A stretch of 64,000 nt of DNA from Pseudoalteromonas sp. GCY (GCF_016695175.1 NZ_CP068022.1:353501-417500); one strand, 5' to 3'; shown: positions 39,110-48,820, counted from the stretch's first letter. Numbers and translations are program-made. The notes: generated by a model from the sequence alone, not told the origin.

Positions 39110-39896
39110 TTATTTGTAGCACTTCTCTATTCTCACCCAAACACACTTCAATATCTGCGACTTTTGCTAAGCTTTGCATTCCCCACACCGAAAGGCGTTG
39201 AAATGGCTGAATAAATTGTCTAATTTCCTCATCACTCATCCCTTTTCCAGTCGATGCTTTGAGCATATGCTCTTGTTGCAGACGCCACTGATATACTCTG
39301 TCGAAGCTCATTCCATTTAAATAAATGAGACTATCTAATTGTGAAAAAATAGCTTGATACTCTTCACATAAAATGTGGTTCACTTGTAAGCGAAACGAAC
39401 CGTCTTTATCAAACTCTTGCTCAAATTGATTAACGGGAGATGCTAACTCATCGCTAGGCTGCGGCTCCACTCCCATACACCATCCCTCGATAATAAGTAC
39501 CTGCAAACCCGCATCAACTTTTCGCCATTTTGATTTTGGCAACTTCCTATCAATTGATTTATCAAATACAGGTAAAGTTAATGCTTCGCCACGTTTAAAT
39601 CTGTCTATAACATCTTGTAATAGTTGCAGATCATGAGTACCAGGCAAGCCTCTTTGTTGAAACAGCGGATGAAACTTTGAAGCAAGCACTGCCCGCTCTT
39701 CTGGGTCTAAATAAAAATCATCAAGTGACACACACTCACAGGTAATGCCAACTTCCCAAAGTTGTTTACAAAGAGAATAGCTTAACGTTGATTTACCAGA
39801 GCCCTGAACGCCAGAAACCCCGATAATTAGTGTTTTTTTAGAATTAAATATTCCAAACCCTATTAGACTTTTGGCTAACTCCATATTTCTAAGCAT
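39090..39896 (-). CDS. Glycerate kinase-like P-loop kinase (GLYK/TDA10 type)
   Basis: The 268 residues have a Walker A motif GVQGSGKSTLSY (about 28-39). CVSLDDFYLDPEERAVLASKFHPLFQQRGLPGTHD, LPVFDKSIDR and VLIIEGWCMGV follow, the signature of the plant D-glycerate 3-kinase / yeast TDA10 group related to uridine kinase. In plants that enzyme closes the photorespiratory cycle; in bacteria the substrate is unproven. Convergent with the Tim44-like gene and isolated from known glycerate genes. Confidence 0.82.
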   Translation of the reverse strand: MLRNMELAKSLIGFGIFNSKKTLIIGVSGVQGSGKSTLSYSLCKQLWEVGITCECVSLDDFYLDPEERAVLASKFHPLFQQRGLPGTHDLQLLQDVIDRFKRGEALTLPVFDKSIDRKLPKSKWRKVDAGLQVLIIEGWCMGVEPQPSDELASPVNQFEQEFDKDGSFRLQVNHILCEEYQAIFSQLDSLIYLNGMSFDRVYQWRLQQEHMLKASTGKGMSDEEIRQFIQPFQRLSVWGMQSLAKVADIEVCLGENREVLQINTQLGE

Positions 39897-40028
39897 TATT
39901 CTTCAGACTAGTAACCTTATGATTAGTATAGACTTAAATAAAACAAAAACACCACAACAAAAATAAAGTTACATTAAACTTGAATAATTTACATTAATAA
40001 ATTATTTTTACCCTTCATTGATACATAA

Positions 40029-40060
40029 GCAATAGTACCCATACCGGTACTATTGCATTT
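40029..40060 (+). promoter_or_regulatory. 5' leader hairpin with T-run before a TonB receptor gene
   Basis: A perfect 11-bp inverted repeat (GCAATAGTACC with GGTACTATTGC) around CATACC is followed by ATTTTTAAC, about 30 bp before the receptor ATG. It could be a transcription attenuator, the end of a short upstream RNA, or an operator palindrome. The 193-bp intergenic region is otherwise AT-rich and must hold the promoter. Confidence 0.55.
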
Positions 40061-40089
40061 TTAACACAAAAACAATAAAGGAAATCACA

Positions 40090-42471
40090 ATGAAACCACT
40101 GGGGAAGATACCATTTGCTAAGAGTACTCTCTGCCTTAGCATGCTGGCTGCATCAGCAAGCTTTTACGCGACTGCGGAAGAGCAACCAGAAGACGGTGCT
40201 AAAGAACAAATTGAAAAAATTACCGTTACCTCTCGTCGTAAAGAAGAAACCATCATAGAAATTCCAATGCAGGTTTCTACTATCTCAGCGATGGACATCG
40301 CTGATCGTAACTTAGTATCAGCAGAAGACTTTTATAGAACACTTGCAGGGGCTGCTTCTCCTAGAGGTCAACTTATTTTGCGTGGCTTGAGTGGAGGTAA
40401 CACTGCATTTCCAAACACAACCAGTGTTTTTGTCGATGATGTTCCTTTCACTTTTGAAAACTTAAATGACGTAGAGCGAGTTGAGGTTTTACGAGGACCA
40501 CAAGGTACACTTTATGGCTCCAATGCTATCGGTGGTACGGTGAGGATCATCACTAAAAAACCTGTACTTGATGAGTTTGAATTTTTCGCATCTACACAGA
40601 TTGGAAGTGAAAAAGATGTAGATGGTCTACATCGTAATATTTCAATGGGTGTTAACATTCCACTTGTTGATGATACATTAGCATTACGTGTAAGTGGTAA
40701 TACAGAACATGAACGTTACCAAATGGTAAACATGAATACAGGTGTTCAGGGTAACGCAGATCGAGGCTTTATCCGCAGCCAACTATTATGGCAAGTGGAC
40801 CCAGAAACTTCTGTTACTCTCGGCTACGCACATACGACATTCAGCGACACAGGTACAACAACAGGTGACCGTTCTACACCAGGTTATTATTGGGACTACA
40901 GCTTAACTGCCAATGAGGAAGCGGCTTACGGGTATGATGTCGACTTCTTTAAAGTTTCTTGCCCTGAAACTGCAGAGCGTCCTCAATGTAACGCGGGTAA
41001 CGCGCCAATCGCTAACAAGGGCGTACCACAAAAATACCAAGTGTGGGACTTAATGGACCCATGGTCTGATGCCACTAATGACCTTTTCACTTTAAATATT
41101 CAGGATGATAACATCCTAGATATTGCGTCTTTAACTTACGCAGGCTCTCACCGTACTTATGAAGAAGACAGCATTCAAACTGCATGGAGTCGCTTAGATG
41201 CGTCAGATATGTTCCGTACTTGGATCATTGACCATCGCAAATATGAGCGCGTGACTCACCAACTGCGTTTCCAAAATATTGATGTAAACTCGCCTCTATC
41301 TTGGACTATCGGCGCTTACTATGACGAAGTTGAGTACGGCTACGATCCAGACTACCAAAACCAATATCATGAAAAAGGTGACAAAGTATCTGCGTTAGCA
41401 CTTAATTGGTGGGGTGCGGACGCGACACAAATTGGTAAAGATACATTTGGCAACCCGCAAAACAACTGGAACCTTACCAACATTCGTGATTACTCAGAAG
41501 AACTCGCTTTCTTCGCGGATGTTGCATACGAATTTGATTTAGGTGATTCCGGTAGCCTTGAAGTGAATGGTGGTGTACGCCGCTTTGAACTTAAAGATGG
41601 TTCTCACTACACGCAAGAAGGTATTTGGGCAACTTCTGAAGATAATCTAAGTGGTGAAGAATCAGGTAACCGCTATAAGTTCAGTGTTTCTTACCGTCCA
41701 AGTGAAGAAATGTCTGTATATGGTTTATATTCAGAAGGATATCGACCAGGTGGTAACAATGGTCCATTAGCAGCTTCATGTGAGGCCGATCCACTTGCTA
41801 AAAACCGTAAAGACCGTTACACGTCTGATGCTATCGAAAACTACGAGTTAGGCTTTAAAGCAAGCGTACTTGACAGAAAGGTTGATTTCTCAGCCGCTAT
41901 CTATCGCATCGATTGGACTGATATTAAAACTTCAGTATACATGGACACGTGTGGTTTCTCATATACAGCTAACGGCGGTGAAGCTAAGTCTGAAGGTTTT
42001 GAGTTTGAGTCAACGGCTCGTTTAACTGACGACTTAACGATGTCATTCAACACGTCGTATACAAGCTCAGAGATCACAGAAGACAATGATTCTATCTCCG
42101 CAAGTGCTGGTGATAAGATGACTATGGTACCAGAATGGAATGCATACCTAGCGCTTGATCAAAATATTCAATTGTTCGGTAAAGATGCTTACATCCGAGG
42201 CGAATACTCTTTCTATGATGAATATAAAACACACTTTAATGTTCGTGATGAAGACAAAACACCAGCATATAGTGTCTTTAATTTATCAGGACGTATTCAG
42301 CTAAGTGATAGTCTAAAACTAAGTGTATTCGTTAATAACCTATTTGATAAAGAAACTGCTACCTATATGCGTGCTCGCTCTAGAAACGCCAATAATTCAG
42401 CAGCTCAAGAGTATATTAACTACCTAAATGGCCGCACAATCAGCCTACGTGTTGATTATACGTTCTTTTAA
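40090..42471 (+). CDS. TonB-dependent outer-membrane receptor
   Basis: A 793-residue receptor with a signal peptide (cleavage near ATAEE), a TonB-box-like EKITVTSRRKEE, a plug domain (about 55-165, RVEVLRGPQGTLYGSNAIGGTVRIITKKP) and a 22-strand beta-barrel ending in RVDYTFF. AAGGAAAT precedes the ATG. The plug and barrel resemble Alteromonadales receptors of broad type. Nothing nearby identifies the substrate: no siderophore, sugar or vitamin genes adjoin it. A terminator follows at 42481-42507, shared with the converging receptor. Confidence 0.92.
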   Translation: MKPLGKIPFAKSTLCLSMLAASASFYATAEEQPEDGAKEQIEKITVTSRRKEETIIEIPMQVSTISAMDIADRNLVSAEDFYRTLAGAASPRGQLILRGLSGGNTAFPNTTSVFVDDVPFTFENLNDVERVEVLRGPQGTLYGSNAIGGTVRIITKKPVLDEFEFFASTQIGSEKDVDGLHRNISMGVNIPLVDDTLALRVSGNTEHERYQMVNMNTGVQGNADRGFIRSQLLWQVDPETSVTLGYAHTTFSDTGTTTGDRSTPGYYWDYSLTANEEAAYGYDVDFFKVSCPETAERPQCNAGNAPIANKGVPQKYQVWDLMDPWSDATNDLFTLNIQDDNILDIASLTYAGSHRTYEEDSIQTAWSRLDASDMFRTWIIDHRKYERVTHQLRFQNIDVNSPLSWTIGAYYDEVEYGYDPDYQNQYHEKGDKVSALALNWWGADATQIGKDTFGNPQNNWNLTNIRDYSEELAFFADVAYEFDLGDSGSLEVNGGVRRFELKDGSHYTQEGIWATSEDNLSGEESGNRYKFSVSYRPSEEMSVYGLYSEGYRPGGNNGPLAASCEADPLAKNRKDRYTSDAIENYELGFKASVLDRKVDFSAAIYRIDWTDIKTSVYMDTCGFSYTANGGEAKSEGFEFESTARLTDDLTMSFNTSYTSSEITEDNDSISASAGDKMTMVPEWNAYLALDQNIQLFGKDAYIRGEYSFYDEYKTHFNVRDEDKTPAYSVFNLSGRIQLSDSLKLSVFVNNLFDKETATYMRARSRNANNSAAQEYINYLNGRTISLRVDYTFF

Positions 42472-42480
42472 GTAATAAAA

Positions 42481-42507
42481 AATGTGCCACCGTATAGGTG
42501 GCACATT
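42481..42507. terminator. Bidirectional terminator between two converging receptor genes
   Basis: A perfect 11-bp stem (AATGTGCCACC with GGTGGCACATT) with a five-base loop, preceded by A-rich and followed by T-containing sequence, ends the two converging TonB receptor genes. Confidence 0.8.
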
Positions 42508-42533
42508 CATTCTAGAAACACCTACCCCATCAG

Positions 42534-44543
42534 CTAATTAAAATTCTTAATATACTGAATCACTAAATTTCTGCCCTGTTGTGGCACATGACCATCAATC
42601 AATCTTGGATCAAATACGGTGTATTTTTTATCAAAAAGATTTTCAGCTTTCAGTTGAATTTTAGTATTATTATCCAAATTAAAAGAAACGGTGCCGCCGA
42701 TGAGGTAGTAACTTGACTGCTCGAAATCATCGACAATTGACTCAGGGGGAGCAGGAATAAATGTTGTGTCTCGCCAAATTGCATTTAAAGTTACTTCTAC
42801 CGTCTCTCTTTTATGAGTAAATGCAAGTGCAGCAAACTTTTTAAAACTGCCATTTAATGGCTCGTCAAATAACTGGGTGTATGCACCTTGTATCCAAGTT
42901 GTGCCACTCAGATTAAAATTAGCATTAACTTCAATACCCTGCATGCTCGTCTCAAAGACGTTATCAAATGTAAACTCAGCTTGTTCATCATCTATTGGTA
43001 CTAGATTAATGAAGTCTTCCAGCTCATTATCAAATAACACAACATCAAACTGTTTAGACTCATCTTGATAGTGCCAAACAATTTCTGTCGTTTTTACATA
43101 TTCTGAAGTTAACTCCGAATTACCTGATGTAACATCATCGTTTGAGTTAAGTTCGTTGCTAACAGGGGTACGAAAAGACTCCCCATATTGCAATTTAAAA
43201 GCGTTTGCTTCATCGTAACCATAAACGAATGCGAGCCTAGGCGATAACTTATCATCTATGTCTTTCACTTCGTCATATCGTGCACCCGCGAACATACTCA
43301 GTTGCTCACTAAACCGATACTTTGCTTGAACGTACCCAGCATAGGAATCAAAATCTTGTCGCAGCGGATAAAAAGGGGCGTAATCAGATATGGTTTGAAT
43401 ACCACCTAAATAAGTGTGGTTATAGATGATGATATCACCGGCACTTTGATCGTAATATGAGGTTCTAACGCCTGCTTTACTTTGTTCTTCCTTTGATAGC
43501 TCAACGCCAAAATTCCACTGTAAACGGTCGTTTTGTTTATAACCACCATCTAGGTTATAAGTTAAGTCTCTGGATTGCCAAGCAGGGCCTACTAGGAAGT
43601 CCCCTCCTCGCGTGATACCAATTTCTGCTGCTGTAACGATGAGTCCTGCACTTTCGATATTATGCTCAATAAAGCTTAGCTTATGCGTTAACTCAAGTTG
43701 CTCAGTAGCTTGCCAAAGATACTCAAATGTTGCTGCATAGTTCTCACTTTTATGCTCGTTTTCAGGGGAATAACGGGAAAGATTTAAAAACTCATTAAGT
43801 TGAGTACGGTTAAACCTTACTTGCCATGTTAACGCTTGATGGCTACCTCCAAATACAACAAAAAGTGATTCTAACGGGTCTTTTACAGCGCCTCCAAAAT
43901 AGCTATCCCCTGAGCGTTTATTAAATGCTATATTGGCATAGAGCCGCGTTTCATCCGACACTTGCCTTGAAAGATTCATTGCTGCTTGCGCACTGCCATG
44001 TTCACCATAACCAACAGAAAGCTGGTTATTACGTTTTTTGGTAATAATATTCATCACGCCAAGAAAGGCGTTACTTCCATAAAGGGCGGAACCGGGACCT
44101 CGGATAAATTCAACTTTATTGATAATCTCAATCGGAATGTAGGGTGTGTAGACTGATGCTTTACCAAATGAGGACTCATTCAGCCTTTGGCCGTCAATCA
44201 TCACTAACACATGTCCAGTATCCAAGTACACACCGCGGGTATGCTCTTTTGGCACAGCCCCTACCCAATCGCCTCGTGTAGATTGAAAGCCAGGTACAAA
44301 GTTCATTAAATCATAAACACTGTCGACACCTAGGCTATTTATTTGTTCTGAATTAAAAACAGTAATACTAGAGGGAACCGATGCTCTCGTTTCGTCGGTT
44401 TTGGTTGCGATAGAGACATTTACATTCAACAGCTCTTCAAATGAAAGCTGATAAAGGTAGGAGTCCGTAGCTTCTGGTTCAGCGACTACCGCAAAAGGAA
44501 GTAATAATGGCGTGACTTTAATTAAAGCGCTTAAGTTTTTCAT
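42534..44543 (-). CDS. TonB-dependent receptor (ligand-gated, plug domain type)
   Basis: A 669-residue outer-membrane receptor with a signal peptide (cleavage near VVAEP), a plug domain (about 40-160, SVYDLMNFVPGFQSTRGDW, VLVMIDGQRLNESSFG, EFIRGPGSALYGSNAFLGVMNIITKK) and a barrel ending in NLVIQYIKNFN. The DSYLYQLSFEELLNVNVSIATKTDE start, with 'LSFEELLN', is typical of the group related to vibriobactin/colicin-type receptors but is not substrate-specific. Convergent with the receptor at 40090. Confidence 0.9.
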   Translation of the reverse strand: MKNLSALIKVTPLLLPFAVVAEPEATDSYLYQLSFEELLNVNVSIATKTDETRASVPSSITVFNSEQINSLGVDSVYDLMNFVPGFQSTRGDWVGAVPKEHTRGVYLDTGHVLVMIDGQRLNESSFGKASVYTPYIPIEIINKVEFIRGPGSALYGSNAFLGVMNIITKKRNNQLSVGYGEHGSAQAAMNLSRQVSDETRLYANIAFNKRSGDSYFGGAVKDPLESLFVVFGGSHQALTWQVRFNRTQLNEFLNLSRYSPENEHKSENYAATFEYLWQATEQLELTHKLSFIEHNIESAGLIVTAAEIGITRGGDFLVGPAWQSRDLTYNLDGGYKQNDRLQWNFGVELSKEEQSKAGVRTSYYDQSAGDIIIYNHTYLGGIQTISDYAPFYPLRQDFDSYAGYVQAKYRFSEQLSMFAGARYDEVKDIDDKLSPRLAFVYGYDEANAFKLQYGESFRTPVSNELNSNDDVTSGNSELTSEYVKTTEIVWHYQDESKQFDVVLFDNELEDFINLVPIDDEQAEFTFDNVFETSMQGIEVNANFNLSGTTWIQGAYTQLFDEPLNGSFKKFAALAFTHKRETVEVTLNAIWRDTTFIPAPPESIVDDFEQSSYYLIGGTVSFNLDNNTKIQLKAENLFDKKYTVFDPRLIDGHVPQQGRNLVIQYIKNFN

Positions 44544-44679
44544 ATTATACGAGCTCTATGTTCCCACACTTCACTCGTAGTGTTAGATTACTCTAACCTA
44601 CGTAGCAGCATATGATTAACTTAATAATACTTGCTCCTAGCCACTACGCAAGTTTTTGATTAGCCTTTTCTTTTAGACT

Positions 44680-44940
44680 CTAAGCAGATGCCAGTTTTCT
44701 AGCTTTGAAATATTTAAATAATCCAATTAAAGAGGCTGCGATCCAAAATAGCTCAATCACAAAGCTTGCAAGGTTAAAGTTATAACAAAGGCTAATCAGT
44801 AGTAGGATCGCACCACTTAAATTCATTAAGTTATACGTTAGACTATCGGGAGATGCCTTTTCCAGCTGTAGCATAAAGAATGCACCAACAACTAAGAAAG
44901 TGCCTGTCATACCGATGATATCGAACATTAAATCGATCAT
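44680..44940 (-). CDS. CBU_0592-family small membrane protein
   Basis: An 86-residue protein with three hydrophobic helices, resembling the CBU_0592 family (MIDLMFDIIGMTGTFLVVGAFFMLQ, then YNLMNLSGAILLLISL). I chose the ATG at 44938-44940, which has GGA nine bases upstream and gives the usual family length, over one 66 bases earlier without a ribosome-binding site. Unknown function. Confidence 0.75.
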   Translation of the reverse strand: MIDLMFDIIGMTGTFLVVGAFFMLQLEKASPDSLTYNLMNLSGAILLLISLCYNFNLASFVIELFWIAASLIGLFKYFKARKLASA

Positions 44941-45111
44941 GTTTTTTCCATTTAGCAAGACCCAATAGGCTGGCCCAGTTCCATGGGAAGGGTCATTTTC
45001 ATTCATTGAAACAGCAAAGCCAAACGGCGAGATAGTAACAAATTGGAAAATTCAAGACAGGACATTTGTCTGATAACAACAAAAGGTGAGCAATAAGAAT
45101 TGAAGTAATAG

Positions 45112-45363
45112 CTACTTAAAGGTGACCTTGCCACCAATTATTTTCAGTGCTGGCGCACCTCTCACTAATGTGTCGCGGGCAAACTCTTGCTCACACTTGG
45201 GGCAGTTTATTTGGTTGGTGGTAAAGTCTTGGGTGATCCGTTCTTTAAAACATTTAACTAGGCTGCCCTTGCCTCCCTTACGATACTTAAATAGCTGCTG
45301 GCGGCATCCAGCACAATAAATATCGACAGTTCTAACTGGGCCTTTTTTATTGGGTTTTGCCAT
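45112..45363 (-). CDS. Small zinc-ribbon protein
   Basis: An 83-residue basic protein with two CxxC pairs (IYCAGCRQQ and INCPKCEQE) spaced to bind one zinc as a ribbon, surrounded by Lys/Arg. This suggests binding to nucleic acid or a protein partner, but no function can be named. It starts six bases after the DUF1761 gene ends, so the two are probably co-transcribed. Confidence 0.7.
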   Translation of the reverse strand: MAKPNKKGPVRTVDIYCAGCRQQLFKYRKGGKGSLVKCFKERITQDFTTNQINCPKCEQEFARDTLVRGAPALKIIGGKVTFK

Positions 45364-45369
45364 ACCGGA

Positions 45370-45780
45370 TTAACTCATAATCCTGAGTACAAATGCAATG
45401 AGCGTAAACTGTAACACATGATAGCCACCATTGACTAAAAACAGTTTCATCGGGCGCTGCTCAAATATATAGCTTATTCCTAATGAACAGGCGACGAAAA
45501 ATATCCCCACTCCAAGTCCAACTCCGGTAGCCGCTAGCAAAGAGAGCGATAGATCAAGCATCACCGCCATAAACACAGCGGATAGCAAAGACAACATAAA
45601 TGCGACGCCAAAAGTCATCTTGGGATCGCTCGTTTGTAAGTCAAGCTCTGTCAGTCCACATCCCTCCATCCATGCTTTTTGAAACAGCATAGGAGAATAC
45701 CAAATACCACCTAACATAAAGGAAGACAAAGCGGCGAGAATAATTGCCCAAAGGTTTAATGCTTCAAATGAGAGTATCAT
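45370..45780 (-). CDS. DUF1761 membrane protein
   Basis: A 136-residue protein with four hydrophobic helices. The family motif near the N-terminus is FMLGGIWYSPMLFQKAWMEGCGL, characteristic of DUF1761. Function unknown. It lies 51 bp downstream of the response-regulator gene in the same direction and just upstream of the zinc-ribbon gene. Confidence 0.82.
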   Translation of the reverse strand: MILSFEALNLWAIILAALSSFMLGGIWYSPMLFQKAWMEGCGLTELDLQTSDPKMTFGVAFMLSLLSAVFMAVMLDLSLSLLAATGVGLGVGIFFVACSLGISYIFEQRPMKLFLVNGGYHVLQFTLIAFVLRIMS

Positions 45781-45831
45781 CGACTAACTCAGCATATTTC
45801 ATTTTATTTAATAATGAGTATAAGTGAAAAC

Positions 45832-46347
45832 CTACTTATAAACAGGTTTCTTTTGTAATTTCCTCTGCAACGTTCTTCTGTGCATGTTAAGTTGCCGCGC
45901 GGTTTCAGAGATATTACCTTCATTTGCCTTTAGAACTTGCTGAATGTGTTCCCATTCTAGTCGCTCTGGAGACATGACTTCTTCCACAATTTCTTGAGCT
46001 TTCTCTCCCAATAGCGTTTGTACTATCAAGCTGGTACTTGCAGGTTTAGTTAAGTAGTCGTCAGCGCCCAATTTTATCGCCTCAACTGCAGTCGCAATGC
46101 TGGCATAACCCGTTAATAATACAATGCGAGCATTTGCATTGAGCTGCTTGATTTGTGTTATGAAATTTATTGAGTTGGCCTCACCAAGTTTCATATCCAA
46201 TAATATGTATCGGAAAATCTCTTGTTTACAAGCCACCTGCATATCTTCAATGGAAGTAACATGTTCAACACTAAGACCTTGTTTTTCCAAGCGCCTTATT
46301 AATGTCTGCGCATAAGGCACATCATCTTCAACAAGCAGTAACTTCAT
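45832..46347 (-). CDS. RegA/PrrA-type response regulator
   Basis: A 171-residue regulator: receiver domain (about 1-118) with acidic pocket Asp8/Asp9, phosphorylated Asp51 (YILLDMKLG), a conserved Thr in LLTGYAS and Lys in YLTKPA. A short C-terminal Fis-type helix-turn-helix follows (ANEGNISETARQLNMHRRTLQRKLQKKP). This small two-domain form without an AAA+ part is that of RegA/PrrA/ActR, which control redox-dependent genes. ATG at 46345-46347; a GTG one codon earlier is possible. It overlaps the kinase gene by 20 bp. Confidence 0.88.
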   Translation of the reverse strand: MKLLLVEDDVPYAQTLIRRLEKQGLSVEHVTSIEDMQVACKQEIFRYILLDMKLGEANSINFITQIKQLNANARIVLLTGYASIATAVEAIKLGADDYLTKPASTSLIVQTLLGEKAQEIVEEVMSPERLEWEHIQQVLKANEGNISETARQLNMHRRTLQRKLQKKPVYK

Positions 46348-47569
46348 CACTCACCCTTGGTAGTTTAACTGTACATTTAGTGCCATAAGTAAGGTCGCTT
46401 TCAATCAGCAGATGTCCACCAAGCCGTTCAATTGTCGCATGACTCAGCAGTACAGCCATACCAAGCCCTAATTCACTATTCACTACATTGTGTCCTAACT
46501 GCGCTAGCCTTTCTTCTGCAATTCCCTCACCTCTATCAAGTATGGTGATCACATGTTCAGTCGACTCTGAGGTAAATATCACGTCGATGTCAGTCTGTTT
46601 TGCTTGCTCATTTGCTCGCACACCATTGCTAATCAGGTTTAAAATCGAAGGCATCAACATAGGATCATCGCACAGCGCCCCCTGAACATTAGTAATATCG
46701 AATCGAAAATGCTGCTGTGGAAATTGTAAATTCGTTAATTCTTTTAACTGCTCTGCAAGATGCTCTACAGTTATCATTTGTTTAGACGCTGACTTTAAAT
46801 ACTCAGTGAATTCTCTAAAGACATTAAGCTGCTCCTTACATTTCCCAAGAGGTTCTGACATCTCTTGAACACATGCCTCCTTTGGATACGACTCCTCCAG
46901 CTCTTCGTGTAATAGCGCCAAATGTGCGATTGGCGTGGCGAGTTGATGGGTCGCTTGTGCAGCCGCACTACCCAATGCGATTATTTGCTCTTGCTGTAAT
47001 TGCTGCTCTCGTAACAAAGCAATAGCCCGCTCTTTTTTTCGATTTTGCTTTACCAATATGCTCACCACGGTAACAACGACTATGATAGTGAAAGTAAAGT
47101 TAACTAACATCCCGAGCAAGTGAGTGCTCATGTCCATAAGGTGGACATGTTCATGAGACATCTTTATATAAAGATAAAGATAAGCGCCAATCGCCCCAGC
47201 CGACACCATCAACATATTGATAGTTGGAATCGTTACTGCTGCAATAACCGTTGGCAGTACCAACAAGGACACGAAAGCATTGGTAGCTCCGCCCGTCAGA
47301 TCCAACAAAATAGTAAGAAACAAAATATCCGCCAACAATTGCATTGTCATGCCAATGGGCGCTGCTTCTTTTGTGTTACGGTAGGCGTAAATACTTAGTA
47401 GCTGAAATACCGACTCCGCAGCTACCACTGCAACTACCGAAACAAAATCAAACTGTTTACCAAAAACGACAACCGCTATCGCTAGCATCACAATTTGGAT
47501 AACGATTGCCACTGACCGCAACAGCAACAGTTGGCCCAATGCAGAGTTCGGGGAAAAAGCAATTTTCAT
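46328..47569 (-). CDS. RegB/PrrB-type membrane sensor histidine kinase
   Basis: The 413 residues have about six membrane helices (1-180), then the phosphorylated His208 in ATHQLATPIAHLALL and an ATPase domain with N box (ILNLISNGVRANEQ), G1 (ILDRGEGI) and G2 (LGLGMAVL). In the membrane part GGATNAF (93-99) corresponds to the GGxxNPF quinone-sensing motif of RegB, with Ala replacing Pro. Together with the overlapping RegA-like regulator it suggests a redox-responsive two-component system; the genes it controls are not apparent here. Confidence 0.86.
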   Translation of the reverse strand: MKIAFSPNSALGQLLLLRSVAIVIQIVMLAIAVVVFGKQFDFVSVVAVVAAESVFQLLSIYAYRNTKEAAPIGMTMQLLADILFLTILLDLTGGATNAFVSLLVLPTVIAAVTIPTINMLMVSAGAIGAYLYLYIKMSHEHVHLMDMSTHLLGMLVNFTFTIIVVVTVVSILVKQNRKKERAIALLREQQLQQEQIIALGSAAAQATHQLATPIAHLALLHEELEESYPKEACVQEMSEPLGKCKEQLNVFREFTEYLKSASKQMITVEHLAEQLKELTNLQFPQQHFRFDITNVQGALCDDPMLMPSILNLISNGVRANEQAKQTDIDVIFTSESTEHVITILDRGEGIAEERLAQLGHNVVNSELGLGMAVLLSHATIERLGGHLLIESDLTYGTKCTVKLPRVSDEVTAC

Positions 47570-47602
47570 GAAAATGTAAGAAGCTAAGCTAAGATAAAAG
47601 AA

Positions 47603-47707
47603 TTATACCTAATCTAAAAAAAATAGGTGTGATCGAGGTCAGTTATATCGCTCTAATACAAACCTCTGCTTCGCTTTTATGGCAATACTGTGAAGGATTT
47701 GGTATAA
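47603..47707. repeat. 105-bp inverted-repeat element upstream of the fabH-like gene
   Basis: TTATACCTAATC at 47603-47614 and GATTTGGTATAA at 47696-47707 are inverted repeats matching at 11 of 12 positions. The interior has no coding capacity. Size and termini suggest a miniature dispersed element. It fills most of the 180-bp gap between the sensor kinase gene and the divergent synthase gene, so it may carry or separate their promoters. Confidence 0.55.
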
Positions 47708-47749
47708 ATAAAAAATTGGCCAACTGGTCGGATTAGATTAAGAGACACT

Positions 47750-48820
47750 ATGGTTTATGCAAAAATTACGGGCTGGGGAAAGTGTATTCCACCAGCTAGC
47801 ATCAGTAATGATGAAATTAGTACTATCGTTGACACCAATGATGAATGGATAAGCACAAGAACAGGTATCAAATCCAGACGCGTTAGCCATGTTAGCACTG
47901 CTGAACTTGCAACGGTGGCCAGTCAACACGCTTTGGCATGTGCAGGACTTGAAGGTAAAGATATCGATCTTGTGCTACTTGCTACCTGTACACCGTCAAC
48001 TATGGTGGCAAATACAGCTTCTTTAGTACAAAAAAATATTGGCGCTGTTGGTGCTGCAGCATGTGATACCAATGCGGCCTGTTCGGGCTTTTTGTATGCA
48101 TTACAAAATGCTACTGCACAGATCCAAGCCGGTATGATTAAAAGAGCCGTAGTTGTTGCAGCTGAGCGTATGACTTGGTACGTGAACTGGGCAAGACGTG
48201 ACAGCGCAGTATTATTTGGCGACGGTGCTGGTGCTGTCGTGCTTGAAGCAAGTGAGGAACCAACTGGGCTATTAGGCACCAAAACTGGATGTGATAGCAC
48301 AGATAGAAGTATATTACACATTCCAAACTATGGTACTGATATGGACCGCTGTGCAGGCACCGGGCCTTCTGACCTCTCTTTTGAGGGACGTGAAATCTTT
48401 AAGCGTGCTGTAAAAGGCATGAGTGAAGCATGTGATGATGTACTCAACCAAGCACAGCTATCACTAGAAGACATAGATGTACTTATCCCGCATCAAGCTA
48501 ATCTTCGTATCATTCAAGCTATCCAAAATCGTTTGGAAATTGCAGATGATAAAGTCATGGTTAATATCGACAAATATGGTAATACCTCAGCTGCAACAAT
48601 TGCAATTGCACTGTGTGAAGCTGTCGAAAATGGTCTTATTAAACCACACGCTAATATTATGTCTGCGGCATTTGGCGCAGGATTAACTTGGGCTGCCAGC
48701 TATGTGAAATGGGGAGAAAGAACGACCCCAATTGCGGTGTCGGATGCACGTTTACCTGATTGCGATAAAACAGGCCTTGAATTGATTGCACCTGCAGTAG
48801 CCGCAAGTCAAGCTCAATAA
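47750..48820 (+). CDS. 3-oxoacyl-ACP synthase III (FabH-like)
   Basis: Condensing enzyme of the FabH/ketoacyl synthase III family. The catalytic triad is complete: Cys111 (DTNAACSGF), His248 (LIPHQAN) and Asn278 (KYGNTSAAT). At 356 residues it is about 40 longer than FabH, mostly because of a C-terminal tail after [11 protein letters not shown] that ends in Ala/Pro-rich sequence. It is not in a fab cluster (no plsX, fabD or acpP), so it is probably an accessory KAS III for an alternative starter unit. Substrate unknown. Confidence 0.88.
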   Translation: MVYAKITGWGKCIPPASISNDEISTIVDTNDEWISTRTGIKSRRVSHVSTAELATVASQHALACAGLEGKDIDLVLLATCTPSTMVANTASLVQKNIGAVGAAACDTNAACSGFLYALQNATAQIQAGMIKRAVVVAAERMTWYVNWARRDSAVLFGDGAGAVVLEASEEPTGLLGTKTGCDSTDRSILHIPNYGTDMDRCAGTGPSDLSFEGREIFKRAVKGMSEACDDVLNQAQLSLEDIDVLIPHQANLRIIQAIQNRLEIADDKVMVNIDKYGNTSAATIAIALCEAVENGLIKPHANIMSAAFGAGLTWAASYVKWGERTTPIAVSDARLPDCDKTGLELIAPAVAASQAQ

